A stretch of 64,000 nt of DNA. It comes from an uncultured Bacteroidota bacterium (GTDB taxonomy: Bacteria; Bacteroidota; Rhodothermia; Rhodothermales; UBA10348). The position numbers were made by a program, and so were the translations under genes. The notes beneath the pieces are model-generated. The model was not told where the DNA came from. It ran no database searches and saw only the letters and a program-made list of their open reading frames with translations. Where the stretch lies: positions 62,001 to 126,000 of the forward strand of contig CALFHN010000145.1 in assembly GCA_937876355.1 (NCBI GenBank), read 5' to 3'. How positions within the stretch are numbered: the stretch's first letter is position 1; each line of letters begins with the position of its first letter. Of the stretch, positions 33,845-44,025 are shown in pieces.

Positions 33845-35312
33845 TTTGAAGCGCTGAAGATTGAATGATTTGGAGGCTGGGCGTTAGGTCGTCCTGAAAG
33901 AGGTAGTCTTTCTCGCGATGCGGGATACGGGATCGCACAAACGAATGAGCCGCCGCCACACCTTTGCCCGGCTTTAGGGGAAGTCGATAGTCCAAGGCTT
34001 GCGCGGAAGTAAGAAGTTCGATCGCGAGAACATATTCCAAATTTTTCAAAACTTGTAACAGCTTGACCGCGCTTATACTTCCCATCGATACATGATCTTC
34101 CTGGCCGAGAGAGGTAGGAATTGAATCCACTGATGCTGGATGACAAAGCACTTTGTTTTCTGAAACGAGCGCTGCGGCCGTGTACTGAGGGATCATGAAC
34201 CCAGAGTTTAGGCCCGTCTCGGTCATTAACAAACGAGGCAATCCATCGTGCCCTTCAAGTAATAGGTAGATTCGGCGCTCAGAAATTGACGCCAATTCAG
34301 CCAATGCAATTGCTGCATAGTCCATGGCCAACGCCAAAGGTTGACCGTGAAAATTGCCGCCACTAATCACGTCCCCATCCTCAAACACTAACGGGTTATC
34401 CGTAACTGAATTCAGTTCAGTCTCGATCATTTCTAAAGCATGGGAAAGTGCGTCTCGGCTTGCACCGTGGACCTGTGGCACACATCGAAGGCAATATGGA
34501 TCCTGCACTTTCCCGCAATCTCTATGAGATTCTAAAATTTGGCTGTTGGCCAACAAAGATCGAATGTTATCTGCTACAGCTTTTTGGCCTTTGTGAGGTC
34601 GTAATGCATGAACCCGGGCATCAAACGGCCTGTCACTTCCTTGAAGGGCTTCCAAACTCATGGCAGCAAGCGTGTCGGCAGTTCGAACTAAATTTGATGC
34701 GCGATTCAAAATAAAGGCGCCGTACGCAGCCATAAATTGAGTTCCATTAATCAAACTCAGTCCATCTTTGGCCTGAAGTTCGATAGGCTGAAGTCCGGCT
34801 TTTGCCAAAACGTCGATCGCTGGAATGGGCTTGTCATCATCGCCCCAAAAATGTCCCAGACCGATCAAGGGGAGAGACATATGAGCTAGAGGAGCAAGAT
34901 CGCCGGAGGCTCCTACGCTTCCTTTCGAAGGCACAACGGGCACCCAGTCGTTCTTGGCCATGGTCAACAATCGACCAAATGTCTTAGGGGAAACTCCGGA
35001 ATATCCCAACCCGAGCGCCTGAACTTTTAACGCCAGCATAATTCGGGTGATTTCCTTGGGCATTGGATCCCCTACTCCCACCGCATGACTCACCAACAGA
35101 TTGCGTTGAAGCTGGCTCAGGTGTTCTTGACCTATTCTCTTGTTCGCCAGCTTACCAAAACCAGTATTAACTCCGTAGACCACCTCTCCGCCCGATATCG
35201 CCTTTTCCAAGGTTTTTCGGGACCTTTCGACGGCCGAAGAATCTGCTGCAAGGCCATTTAGCATGGCCTCGATATCTTCGTACAAATTTTTGACTGAAAT
35301 ATGGTGCCTCAT
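33810..35312 (-). CDS. hutH: Histidine ammonia-lyase
   Basis: A 500-residue enzyme that deaminates histidine to urocanate. The MIO prosthetic group forms from Ala-Ser-Gly in [29 protein letters not shown] near residue 50, the [14 protein letters not shown] block and STTSQEDH-like [14 protein letters not shown] are family landmarks. It works as a cytosolic tetramer. It overlaps hutU by 4 bp (ATGA) and hutI by about 30 bp, so the three genes are one translation-coupled operon. Confidence 0.96.
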   Translation of the reverse strand: MRHHISVKNLYEDIEAMLNGLAADSSAVERSRKTLEKAISGGEVVYGVNTGFGKLANKRIGQEHLSQLQRNLLVSHAVGVGDPMPKEITRIMLALKVQALGLGYSGVSPKTFGRLLTMAKNDWVPVVPSKGSVGASGDLAPLAHMSLPLIGLGHFWGDDDKPIPAIDVLAKAGLQPIELQAKDGLSLINGTQFMAAYGAFILNRASNLVRTADTLAAMSLEALQGSDRPFDARVHALRPHKGQKAVADNIRSLLANSQILESHRDCGKVQDPYCLRCVPQVHGASRDALSHALEMIETELNSVTDNPLVFEDGDVISGGNFHGQPLALAMDYAAIALAELASISERRIYLLLEGHDGLPRLLMTETGLNSGFMIPQYTAAALVSENKVLCHPASVDSIPTSLGQEDHVSMGSISAVKLLQVLKNLEYVLAIELLTSAQALDYRLPLKPGKGVAAAHSFVRSRIPHREKDYLFQDDLTPSLQIIQSSALQSVVEAEGCILA

Positions 35313-36973
35313 CCATTCACCATAGGTAAATCGACACCGCGTTCATTGGCGGTATCAACGGCCACATCATAACCAGCGTCTGCGTGTCGCATTACACCCG
35401 TTCCTGGATCGTTCGTAAGAACACGTTCAAGTCTTCGATCAGCCATTTCGGTTCCATCTGCCACACAGACCATCCCTGAGTGAATCGAATATCCAATTCC
35501 CACTCCACCGCCATGATGAAGGGAAACCCAACTCGCACCAGAAGCTGTATTGAGCATCGCATTTAAGAGAGGCCAATCTGCAATGGCATCGGACCCGTCC
35601 TTCATGTTTTCGGTTTCGCGATTCGGCGATGCGACCGAACCACTGTCCAGGTGATCGCGCCCAATCACAATCGGCGCTTTAACCTTGCCGTTTTTAACCA
35701 TCCAATTGAATTTTAATCCCATTTCGGCCCGCTCCCCGTATTCCAACCAACATATTCTGGCCGGTAGACCTTGAAAATGTACTTGCTCGCGGGCCTTGTG
35801 AATCCATCTGGCTAGGGCCTCTTTTTGCGGAAAAGTTTCCAATACCGCATCATCTGTGACTTTAATATCCTGAGGGTCTCCAGAGAGGGCCGCCCACCTA
35901 AATGGGCCAGAACCCTTGCAGAACAACGGCCTAATGTACTCTGGCACGAACCCTGGAATGTCAAACGCTTCTGTCATGCCCCGATGATCTGCTACTTGAC
36001 CTCGAAGATTATTACCATAATCGAAAACGATGGAGCCGGCTGCTTTGAGATCCAGCATGGCCTGAATGTGCGCTTGCATGGCGTCCAATACGGCCGACTT
36101 ATAGCCCACAGGATCCTTCATTCTAAACTCTTCGGCGCTTTCGGTTGTATATCCTATCGGCAAATACCCCAGTTCCAGGTCGTGAGCGGATGTTTGATCT
36201 GTAACTATGTCAGGTACAATTCCTCTTCGGATCAATTCTGGAAGAACTTCAGCAATGTTTCCTAATAGCCCTATCGATAGCGCCTCTTTTCGAGCCACTG
36301 CATCAGAAAGCCGATCAAGTGCCGAGTCCAGGTCTTCACTCATTGCATCACAATATCCAGTTTCAACACGCCTTCGAATGCGAATAGGATCAACCTCGAC
36401 GCACAAACACGCTCCGCCGTTCATTGTTGTTGCCAAAGGTTGTGCGCCACCCATTCCGCCGAGTCCAGCGGTGACCACCAATCTGCCAGCCATGGAACCG
36501 TCAAAATGCTGGTTGGCGCATTCGGCAAAGGTCTCATACGTTCCTTGGAGGATACCCTGGGTACCAATGTAGATCCACGAGCCGGCTGTCATTTGACCAT
36601 ACATGGTAAGCCCCAGCGCTTCTAGCCGCCGAAATTCGTCCCAATTCCCCCACCGAGGGACCAAATGAGAATTGGCTATCAAAACACGGGGGGCTTCTTC
36701 ATGTGTCCGAAAAACGCCAACAGGCTTTCCGGATTGGACTAATAAGGTTTCATCGTTTTCTAACCGTTTCAGCGTTTCCACGATGCGGAAATAACTCGGC
36801 CAATCCCTAGCTGCTTTGCCGCTTCCCCCGTAAACAACTAAATCTTCGGGGCGCTCGGCCACAGCGGGATCTAGGTTATTCATTAACATGCGCATGGCAG
36901 CTTCTTGATGCCAACCTTTACATGATAGAATGGACCCTCGTGGTGCAGAAATAGCTGTTTTAATCAGCGACAT
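35309..36973 (-). CDS. hutU: Urocanate hydratase
   Basis: The second enzyme of the pathway adds water to urocanate to give imidazolonepropionate, using tightly bound NAD+ as an electrophile. The 554-residue length is standard. [21 protein letters not shown] is the NAD-binding glycine-rich region, and the active-site Cys lies in [15 protein letters not shown]. It is the first gene of hutU-hutH-hutI. Promoter signals must lie in the 98 bp before it, which are AT-rich. HutG or HutF, needed for the last step, is not in the window. Confidence 0.96.
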   Translation of the reverse strand: MSLIKTAISAPRGSILSCKGWHQEAAMRMLMNNLDPAVAERPEDLVVYGGSGKAARDWPSYFRIVETLKRLENDETLLVQSGKPVGVFRTHEEAPRVLIANSHLVPRWGNWDEFRRLEALGLTMYGQMTAGSWIYIGTQGILQGTYETFAECANQHFDGSMAGRLVVTAGLGGMGGAQPLATTMNGGACLCVEVDPIRIRRRVETGYCDAMSEDLDSALDRLSDAVARKEALSIGLLGNIAEVLPELIRRGIVPDIVTDQTSAHDLELGYLPIGYTTESAEEFRMKDPVGYKSAVLDAMQAHIQAMLDLKAAGSIVFDYGNNLRGQVADHRGMTEAFDIPGFVPEYIRPLFCKGSGPFRWAALSGDPQDIKVTDDAVLETFPQKEALARWIHKAREQVHFQGLPARICWLEYGERAEMGLKFNWMVKNGKVKAPIVIGRDHLDSGSVASPNRETENMKDGSDAIADWPLLNAMLNTASGASWVSLHHGGGVGIGYSIHSGMVCVADGTEMADRRLERVLTNDPGTGVMRHADAGYDVAVDTANERGVDLPMVNG

Positions 36974-37071
36974 ATCGTTTGGTTTATTATTCTCAGCAGG
37001 ACAGTTCCTGAAAAATTTTTAAATTGGTTTTTGGTCGATGAGGATCCAGTGGTGTCCGGATGCACACTACG

Positions 37072-37722
37072 TTATTCAAACTGATTGCGAAATGCCTCAA
37101 ATTTTTCTTCGAGGCCTGATAATCGAGTTCGCATTTCTTCCAGTTCTTCCCTAAGCCCGGCTACCGCGCCCACCGAAAGACCAACTCCACCTGACGCCCC
37201 GGCTGCAATTAATGCTTCAATGGCACCAGGTCCTTCCAACAAATGCGCAAACCGTTCTCCTTTCTGGCCCGGTAATCGTCCAATGGATACGACCAATGGC
37301 TCATCGCGTGTTGCCAACTGGTCTAACCGCTCCGAGACCTCCTCAATATCTTCAAACTCGGCCATTCGGGAGGTACGAGCTCGTAGTTCTCCGACGGTTT
37401 GTGGCCCCCGGAGCATCAGGCTGGCCATGATAGCCATCTCTTTGGTGCCCAGACTCCAGTATTGGGCGGAAGCGTGCCTAAATTTTTCCGATCGGCTACC
37501 AGCAACCGAAGCATGCCCAACCAAGCGAAGCCTCTGTAATTCGTCCAAATATTCTCTTATTTGGAATTCGCCATATTCGACAACCGGGTTTCGGTTGGAC
37601 TTCTGATTACATCCGTTCACCAACGCGTTGAGCGTCATGGGATAGTATTCAGGCGTACTTAATTCCTTCTCTATTAATACTCCGAGAACGCGAACCGCTT
37701 CGGGACTCACATACTTTTCCAT
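37072..37722 (-). CDS. YceH/DUF480 winged-helix protein
   Basis: A 216-residue member of the YceH (DUF480) family. It begins with VRVLGVLIEKELSTPEYYPM and contains LNALVNGCNQKSNRNPVV, KFRHASAQYWSL and MASLMLRGPQTVGELRAR, the last two in the paired winged-helix region. A short C-terminal coiled coil (ELEEMRTRLSGLEEKFEAFR) follows. Function is unknown in any species; the fold suggests DNA binding. It is upstream of hutU in the same direction with a 98 bp gap, so co-regulation is possible but not shown. Confidence 0.92.
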   Translation of the reverse strand: MEKYVSPEAVRVLGVLIEKELSTPEYYPMTLNALVNGCNQKSNRNPVVEYGEFQIREYLDELQRLRLVGHASVAGSRSEKFRHASAQYWSLGTKEMAIMASLMLRGPQTVGELRARTSRMAEFEDIEEVSERLDQLATRDEPLVVSIGRLPGQKGERFAHLLEGPGAIEALIAAGASGGVGLSVGAVAGLREELEEMRTRLSGLEEKFEAFRNQFE

Positions 37723-37819
37723 GTTCTGTGCCTAGATCGGGGATCACATCCCCATTAAAAAGACGAATCCTGAACACTTCCGGGCAGGTCATAGAAGAAA
37801 CGACAGATCCGCTCCCGGA

Positions 37820-39040
37820 TCAAATTCCTGATGCAATCAATAGTTCAATATCTCGATGCGGCATCCCAAACATCATGGCCAGGCTCTTTTTAGTAAGATG
37901 CTTTCGATACGTATACGTTCCATTTCTAAGCCCAACATCGGTCCACAGCGCTTCGTTTACGGAACTAGCGTCTCCAATTTTGATGACATAGGGCACCAGC
38001 ACATTGGTCAAGGCATACGTAGCCGTACGGGCTGCATTGGATGGCATGTTAGGTACTGCATAATGAATCACTCCATGGCGCCTAAAAGTGGGTTTCGAAT
38101 GGGTCGTGGCCTTGCTCGTCTCGACGCAGCCTCCTTGATCGATGACCGTATCTACGATGACCGATCCTGCCCTCATCGATGCAACCATATCTTCTGTGAC
38201 AATTACGGTGGCTTTTTGTCCAGCCGTTAACATGGCTCCGATCACAACATCCGCAGTTAACAAAGCTTGAGAAATGTACTGTTCGGTGGCCATAGCCGTG
38301 GTAACTCCACGTCCGAGATAGTGCTCAATAGATCTTAGCGCACCAAGGTCATTGTCCAACACAATTACGTGTGCACCGAAACCAAGAGCCGTCTTGGCCG
38401 CCCATTCGCCCACCACACCAGCCCCTAAAATAACCACATTTGAAGGGGGGACACCGGAAATTCCACCCATCATCACACCTTTGCCGCCTTCTGCACTTTC
38501 GAGGAGCCGGGCAGCCGTCTGAACGGACATCGTACCCATGATTTCGTGCATCATTCGGACAATCGGAAGAGTACCATCGGAGTCTCGGATAAATTCAAAT
38601 CCAATTCCTGTCACTCCCAAATCTATCAGCCGCTTTAAAAAAGTTGGGGACGTTCCACCAAGATGAAGAGCCGAAATCAACACTTGCTTTTCATGCATTA
38701 GGCCAACTTCGGAGTCGGTCGGAGGCCCAACCTTCACGATGAGATCGCTTGTTGAATACAGCTCCGAATCGGATGCAGCGATTTGGCCGCCCGCTTCTGA
38801 ATATTCAACATCTGAAAAATGAGCACCTTCACCCGCTCCTTTTCCGACTATCACTTCATGGCCATTGGCAATCAGAACCGCAACACCGGAAGGAGAAATA
38901 GACACCCGTCTTTCTTCATTCGAACTTTCTTTGGGCAGCCCAATTCGAATGGAATTACTCTTAGCGTCAACCTCTTTTTGCTTTTCTTTGGTAAGAATGC
39001 CGTGCTCAAGCCCTAATCCATGTAGTGAAGGTACTTCCAT
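37820..39040 (-). CDS. ald: Alanine dehydrogenase
   Basis: From ATG 39040 the protein has about 406 residues; the open frame extends 20 codons further upstream. It interconverts L-alanine and pyruvate plus ammonia with NAD. IGLPKESSNEERRVSISP is the N-terminal substrate-binding segment with the family Lys/Arg, VVILGAGVVGEWAAKTALGFG the Rossmann motif, and HYAVPNMPSNAARTATYAL the conserved C-terminal block. The first 25 residues are an extra stretch before the usual start. With hut and glutamate dehydrogenase it marks the region as amino-acid catabolic. Confidence 0.92.
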   Translation of the reverse strand: MEVPSLHGLGLEHGILTKEKQKEVDAKSNSIRIGLPKESSNEERRVSISPSGVAVLIANGHEVIVGKGAGEGAHFSDVEYSEAGGQIAASDSELYSTSDLIVKVGPPTDSEVGLMHEKQVLISALHLGGTSPTFLKRLIDLGVTGIGFEFIRDSDGTLPIVRMMHEIMGTMSVQTAARLLESAEGGKGVMMGGISGVPPSNVVILGAGVVGEWAAKTALGFGAHVIVLDNDLGALRSIEHYLGRGVTTAMATEQYISQALLTADVVIGAMLTAGQKATVIVTEDMVASMRAGSVIVDTVIDQGGCVETSKATTHSKPTFRRHGVIHYAVPNMPSNAARTATYALTNVLVPYVIKIGDASSVNEALWTDVGLRNGTYTYRKHLTKKSLAMMFGMPHRDIELLIASGI

Positions 39041-39140
39041 GAGAATACGCTCAATTCCTGATGAATAGGACAAGTGAAAAAATAAGCCCGCTAAGATCAA
39101 TGAATATACGATCTTAACCCAATTGATTCTAGATATCGGC

Positions 39141-39911
39141 TTAATTCCAATGCGACATCAAAATACTCCCCGCTATGGCAGCATTAAGCGATTCTACCCC
39201 TCTAGAATGATCTTCACCCGGAATCGAAACCGTTCCTGAGCAAGCTGCTCGAACCGCCTCAGAAACTCCGTGAGCCTCACTTCCAATTACAATCATGGAA
39301 TTTTCGCTTGGCTTCCATTCTCGAACTGACAACCCATTCATATCTGCAATTCGGACGTCTACGCCAGCTCGCACGTTGGTCGCAATAAACCCCGGGAGGT
39401 ATTCCACCTGTTCCAATACAAGGTCCCATAAGCCGCCCATGCACGAACGGACTGTCTTCGGAGCGAAAAAATCGGCGGTGCCTGGTCCCGCAACCACTGC
39501 TTCAATCCCAAACCAAGCAGCTGAGCGGATCAACGTACCGACATTACCAGGATCCTGAACACCATCGAGTATCAACACGCGCCGCATGCAGGAAATACAT
39601 TTTGTCGTTGGCTCGGGCATGCGAGCCACACCAAGAACTCCAGAGGGAGAAGAAGTATCTGAAAGTTTTCCCATCACCCTATCTGAAACGATCGTCATAG
39701 GACAATTCTGGCCTTTCAGTGCGCGACTCAGCCTTTCGTCTTCCGAAAGGTCCGGCGTCACAAACAAATCCACAAATGGAACGCCTGCCCCAAGTGCCGA
39801 TTCGACACTCCGAAGCCCTTCTATGATATACGAATCGAGCTCATCACGACCCTTTTTTCGCTTCATAGACACGATTTCTTTGATACGACGATCTGTTGGT
39901 CCAGCTTTCAT
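39141..39911 (-). CDS. SpoU/TrmH-family RNA 2'-O-methyltransferase
   Basis: A 256-residue protein with a small N-terminal substrate-binding domain (YIIEGLRSVESAL) and the C-terminal SPOUT knot. Motif 1 is LILDGVQDPGNVGTLIRSAAWFG, motif 2 IVIGSEAHGVSEAV, and motif 3 SIPGEDHSRGVESLNAAIAGSI. These enzymes methylate ribose 2'-OH in rRNA or tRNA; the exact target cannot be told. It is transcribed leftward, just upstream of ald (about 100 bp), and diverges from the glutamate dehydrogenase gene. Confidence 0.92.
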   Translation of the reverse strand: MKAGPTDRRIKEIVSMKRKKGRDELDSYIIEGLRSVESALGAGVPFVDLFVTPDLSEDERLSRALKGQNCPMTIVSDRVMGKLSDTSSPSGVLGVARMPEPTTKCISCMRRVLILDGVQDPGNVGTLIRSAAWFGIEAVVAGPGTADFFAPKTVRSCMGGLWDLVLEQVEYLPGFIATNVRAGVDVRIADMNGLSVREWKPSENSMIVIGSEAHGVSEAVRAACSGTVSIPGEDHSRGVESLNAAIAGSILMSHWN

Positions 39912-40117
39912 ACGAAAAGAGCGCCCAGAAACGAATGATAAGTGAAGAATGGAATAGAATGGAGGAAAAGATCAATAGATAAAGCTACGGCAGTGGTACC
40001 TTCCTGCGAAACGGAATCTATGACACCATCATGGTTTCCAATGTATCATTTTACAAGTTACCAATCAGTGCCTTACTTCCTGGAAGCGCTTTTCCTGGTA
40101 GGGACCCAACATAAGCG

Positions 40118-41422
40118 ATGCAGTTCAACGATCCGTACAAAAAAGCCATTTACCGCGAACCTTCTCCAATGCCAAACGAAGATAATCCGTTTGAGGCGAT
40201 GGTTGAGCGCTTCGATGTTGCCGCAAAAATCCTGGATCTAAATCCGGGGTTTTACGAATACCTCGTTACTCCCGCTCGAATCCACATCACTGCTATTCCC
40301 GTGATGATGGATACTGGCCTTATCAAGATGTTTGAAGGATACCGCGTAATTCACAGCGACATTTTGGGTCCTTCCAAAGGTGGTATTCGGTACGCACCTG
40401 ACGTGAATCTGGATGAGGTGAAAGCATTGGCGGCTTGGATGACGTGGAAATGTGCCATTGTCAACGTGCCATTCGGCGGCGCCAAAGGAGGTGTTGTGTG
40501 CGATCCAAAACAACTTAGCCGTGGGGAATTGGAGCGCCTTACTCGCCGCTACGCCGCCAACTTGGCAGACGTTTTCGGTCCGGACAAAGACATTCCGGCT
40601 CCTGACATGAATACGAATGAGCAGATCATGGCCTGGATCTTGGATACGTATTCTATGCGCGAGAAGAGAACCGTGCCTGCCGTGGTAACCGGAAAACCAA
40701 TCCTGCTTGGCGGTTCAGAAGGCAGACGTGAAGCAACGGGTAGAGGCGTTATGACCGTCACGTTGGCTGCCATGGAACGGCTGGGAATGCGTGCTGCAAC
40801 GAGCACCGTTTCTGTACAAGGATTTGGCAACGTTGGATCGGTCGCGGCGGACCTGTTGTCTCAGCAAGGTTGCACGGTAGTTGCCGTTTCCGACGTTTCG
40901 GGCGGTTACTACAACAAAAAGGGATTGGACATCCAAGCCATGATCGAATATTCAAGCACGCACGGAAACAGCTTGGAAGGATATGAGGATGCCGAACCGA
41001 TCTCTAATGAAGAGTTGTTGACGCTCGATGTCGATGTATTGGCTCCTTGCGCAAAAGAGGACCAAATTACCTCGAGAAACGCTACCAAAATCAAAGCAAA
41101 AATCATCGCAGAAGGCGCAAATGGTCCGACGACCGCAAAAGCCGATGCCATGTTAAGCGACAACGGCTGTACCGTAATTCCGGACATTTTGGCAAACGCA
41201 GGTGGCGTTACCGTATCCTACTTTGAGTGGGTGCAAGATCGTCAGGGATATTTTTGGACGTTGGACCGCGTAAATCGCCGATTGGATCGAATGATGCGTG
41301 CAGCATTCGATTCGGTATACGACAAGGCGCAAGAGCATGATACCACTCTTCGGATTGGAGCCTATGTTTTAGCAGTCAAAAAAGTGGCAGACGCCTTGCG
41401 TTTGAGGGGGATTTACGCCTAA
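40118..41422 (+). CDS. gdhA: Glutamate dehydrogenase (Glu/Leu/Phe/Val family)
   Basis: A 434-residue enzyme that deaminates glutamate to 2-oxoglutarate and ammonia, or the reverse. The catalytic segment is VNVPFGGAKGGVVCDP with the active Lys; GPSKGGIRYAPDV binds substrate; VQGFGNVGSVAADLLSQQGC is the nucleotide fold. It is the shorter, Bacteroidota-like type of about 420-435 residues. Its upstream region (39,912-40,117) holds no other gene. It receives glutamate made by the neighbouring hut pathway, although the gene is on the opposite strand and separately regulated. Confidence 0.94.
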   Translation: MQFNDPYKKAIYREPSPMPNEDNPFEAMVERFDVAAKILDLNPGFYEYLVTPARIHITAIPVMMDTGLIKMFEGYRVIHSDILGPSKGGIRYAPDVNLDEVKALAAWMTWKCAIVNVPFGGAKGGVVCDPKQLSRGELERLTRRYAANLADVFGPDKDIPAPDMNTNEQIMAWILDTYSMREKRTVPAVVTGKPILLGGSEGRREATGRGVMTVTLAAMERLGMRAATSTVSVQGFGNVGSVAADLLSQQGCTVVAVSDVSGGYYNKKGLDIQAMIEYSSTHGNSLEGYEDAEPISNEELLTLDVDVLAPCAKEDQITSRNATKIKAKIIAEGANGPTTAKADAMLSDNGCTVIPDILANAGGVTVSYFEWVQDRQGYFWTLDRVNRRLDRMMRAAFDSVYDKAQEHDTTLRIGAYVLAVKKVADALRLRGIYA

Positions 41423-41550
41423 ACAGCCACCTGGTTGTACTATCTTTGCCCGTCCATTGCCAGCTTGCAGATTATAGTTTGCAGATTGAGGCCTTCGGCT
41501 TTTCGGTCTGACTGATATTTATTGATCTGGTTGATCTTCCACCAGATCGG

Positions 41551-42228
41551 TTGCATCTTGGGGTCTCAGATATGTATCAAATATCCCGCATGGCTCGAAA
41601 TCAAACATTTAGGTTGATGAAGTGGATTCTGCTGTCATTGACAGTTGGAATTTCACCGTCGTTCGGCCAAATGACACATCGTAACGTCATGGCAGACATA
41701 GCGTTATCATGTTTCGAGTCTGCCCTGCCAACCCCTTCTGTATTGCAGCTTGAGGGATCGGGCATGGCGGCGATTGTGACTCCTAGTATTGAAAATGGTC
41801 TACTCTCCCGAGGCTTCAGGCTTTCAGAGGACGATAGCGCCCTCCGATTGACCTACAATGTTGAATTGGCCAAGGTGGACCTCTCCAGAAAAGGCCGAAA
41901 ACAGTTGACCAGGCGGGTCAGTTTAGGTCTTTCCTATAAGATTTTAGGTGGCTCCAAAGGTGCTCATATGGACGAATCGGTGCCAACGGATAGCCTGGCA
42001 GGGGAATCTCTGGTGGACGCTGGAACCTGTAGTGACACGAGAACAGATGTAATAGATCGCGAAATCGCACCAGAATTAGGGTACGAGGGGTTTCCAGCCA
42101 CTAATCCCTCTATTCCACCAAAGGGGGGCATACTCCGATTTATCCAACCCCTCGTTTTGGTAGCCGCCACTGTTGTGGGCACCTATCTCTTCTTCAACTT
42201 ACGGAGCCGACGGGCCGACGGCGGGTAA
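41551..42228 (+). CDS. Membrane-tethered protein of unknown function
   Basis: I do not recognise this 225-residue protein. A signal-like helix (MKWILLSLTVGISPSFGQ) appears at about residues 23-40, so the real start may be ATG 41590 or the Met before the helix. A C-terminal transmembrane helix (FIQPLVLVAATVVGTYLFF) is followed by RSRRADGG. The middle, about 130 residues, is polar with no cysteines in pairs. Its stop overlaps the start of the Ig-like lipoprotein gene (TAATG), so the products are co-expressed and probably work at the envelope together. A TTGCAGATT direct repeat precedes the gene (41465-41488). Confidence 0.6.
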   Translation: MHLGVSDMYQISRMARNQTFRLMKWILLSLTVGISPSFGQMTHRNVMADIALSCFESALPTPSVLQLEGSGMAAIVTPSIENGLLSRGFRLSEDDSALRLTYNVELAKVDLSRKGRKQLTRRVSLGLSYKILGGSKGAHMDESVPTDSLAGESLVDAGTCSDTRTDVIDREIAPELGYEGFPATNPSIPPKGGILRFIQPLVLVAATVVGTYLFFNLRSRRADGG

Positions 42229-43940
42229 TGAAAAGGATACTATTTGCATTTTTCTGTGGACTACCTCTGGCCTGTGCGGTACCGGTGCCACCAACCGGCG
42301 GCCCAGCGGACGCAACTCCTCCGTCCATTGTACGAAGTGTTCCAGAGAATGGAATGACACTTTTTTCGAGTCGAGATCTTGTATTTGAATTCGATGAAGC
42401 GGTGGACCTACGCTCATTTACGTCGGCTTTTTCTATTTCACCCGACTTAACTGGAATTCCTGAAATTTCAGGATCAGGACGCCGAATCCGTGTTCGATTA
42501 CCAGAAGATCCTCGGGCCGAAACCACATACATTGTGTCCCTTGAAGCCACGCTTCGAGATGTCCATAATATTACGTTGGAACGTCCCATCACAATCGCTT
42601 TTTCAACGGGCGAAAGCATTGACGCCGCCAAAATGAAGGGCCGGGTGGTTCGAAGTCTGGACGGGAATCCGGTGGCTGGGATAGATGTTTTTGCCTTTGC
42701 TAATGACGACTCGTCTTCAACAGCGGGTAAGCCCCTTTACCGAACGCAAACCGGCAAGGCAGGCGAATTTGTTTTTGAGCACGTTGTGGCCCGAGCTTAT
42801 TATGTAGTTGCCATTCAGGATCGCAATCGAAATCGTTTGCTTGATCCTGGTGAGCCTTTTGGCGTCCCGCCAGTTCACTATCTGACGGCCGACACCGTCG
42901 CGGTGGCCCCAAAATTCCCGTGGATTGTAGCAACCAGAGATACAACTCCTCCTACATTAGAACGGGTTCGACACGTATCGCCCCGTGATTTAGAATTGCG
43001 TTTTTCAGAACTTTTGAGTCTAAAACTGAATGATCAACCGTTTTCAGAACAGCATAATCTGGGGCAGATTGCTGTGTTCGACTCTCTGGATACGCTTGCC
43101 TCAGACCTAGAATTGTACTTTTTGGAGGATAACCCTCGTGCCATTTTTGCACGAGGCGACTCACTTCCAGAGGGATCCTATTCTATTCGGGGAAGCGTTG
43201 CTGTTACCGATTCCAGCTTAAATGTGGCAACGAATATTTCAGCACCATTTATTGTTTCTACTGAGGCGCTGCCTTCAAAAACAGCCTCCTTTTTGGGATG
43301 GATGCCAGATACTGCGGTGGTTTCAATAACGATTCCTCGTACTATTTGGCCAACAGAAACATTTGGTTTTCGTACAACTGCTCCAGTCGATTCCGTCTTT
43401 TCTGCAACCATTCGGGACACCACAGGAACGATCTACCCTGCACTTTTCAAACGAGTCGAATCGACTTTTTTCGCGTTTCAAAAATCTTCCTCCTTTTCCT
43501 TTAATCAACCCTTTTTCTTAGATATCAATCAAAAAGATTTTGGGGGACAAGATTCAGTGATCACCGGTTTTTTTCAATACGCAACGGAGCGAAAGTTAGG
43601 ATCACTTTCGTTCGTAGCCGAAAGGCAACCAGGTGCTGACAGGCTCAACTTTATTGTTGAAGGAATGGATTCAGCGAATCAAGCCAAGCGCATTTTCAGA
43701 GTAGTAGAACGTGTAAAAAACACTATCGTGATTAAAGAAATTCCCGGTGGAACGAGAGCTTTTCTGCGCGTATTTCAAAGTGCTCAAAACAATTGGTTTT
43801 CAGGTGAACTATCTCCATGGTCTCCGGCGGAGCCCATTGCCTGGATCAAGGTAAATGACCCTATCCGGGCCCGATGGGAGACGGCCCTTCCAGATACTGT
43901 TAAATTTGGTGAATGGCCTCTTCCCCCACCCAGACAGTGA
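42228..43940 (+). CDS. Ig-like domain surface lipoprotein
   Basis: A 570-residue protein with a lipoprotein signal (FFCGLPLACAVPVPPTGGP; Cys16). The following Big_5-type Ig-like domain is marked by DATPPSIVRSVPENGMTLFS, FEFDEAVDLRSF and YIVSLEATLRD. A carboxypeptidase-regulatory-like beta domain comes next (GRVVRSLDGNPVAGIDVFAF, FVFEHVVARAYYVVAI). The family is widespread in Bacteroidota as an outer-membrane-associated protein, without known function. It is translationally coupled to the preceding membrane protein gene and followed by the NAD(P)HX repair gene 86 bp on. Confidence 0.82.
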   Translation: MKRILFAFFCGLPLACAVPVPPTGGPADATPPSIVRSVPENGMTLFSSRDLVFEFDEAVDLRSFTSAFSISPDLTGIPEISGSGRRIRVRLPEDPRAETTYIVSLEATLRDVHNITLERPITIAFSTGESIDAAKMKGRVVRSLDGNPVAGIDVFAFANDDSSSTAGKPLYRTQTGKAGEFVFEHVVARAYYVVAIQDRNRNRLLDPGEPFGVPPVHYLTADTVAVAPKFPWIVATRDTTPPTLERVRHVSPRDLELRFSELLSLKLNDQPFSEQHNLGQIAVFDSLDTLASDLELYFLEDNPRAIFARGDSLPEGSYSIRGSVAVTDSSLNVATNISAPFIVSTEALPSKTASFLGWMPDTAVVSITIPRTIWPTETFGFRTTAPVDSVFSATIRDTTGTIYPALFKRVESTFFAFQKSSSFSFNQPFFLDINQKDFGGQDSVITGFFQYATERKLGSLSFVAERQPGADRLNFIVEGMDSANQAKRIFRVVERVKNTIVIKEIPGGTRAFLRVFQSAQNNWFSGELSPWSPAEPIAWIKVNDPIRARWETALPDTVKFGEWPLPPPRQ

Positions 43941-44025
43941 CGCAAACCAGGCACACAACCTAGCCCGAAATGGACAAAAACCCATTCTTCAACAAGCCTC
44001 CGCACTAGCGAAATCGGCATTTCAC

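Noticed and set aside
43855-44025. N-terminal extension of the NAD(P)HX repair enzyme
   Set aside because: It overlaps the preceding gene, and the domain starts just after ATG 44026.
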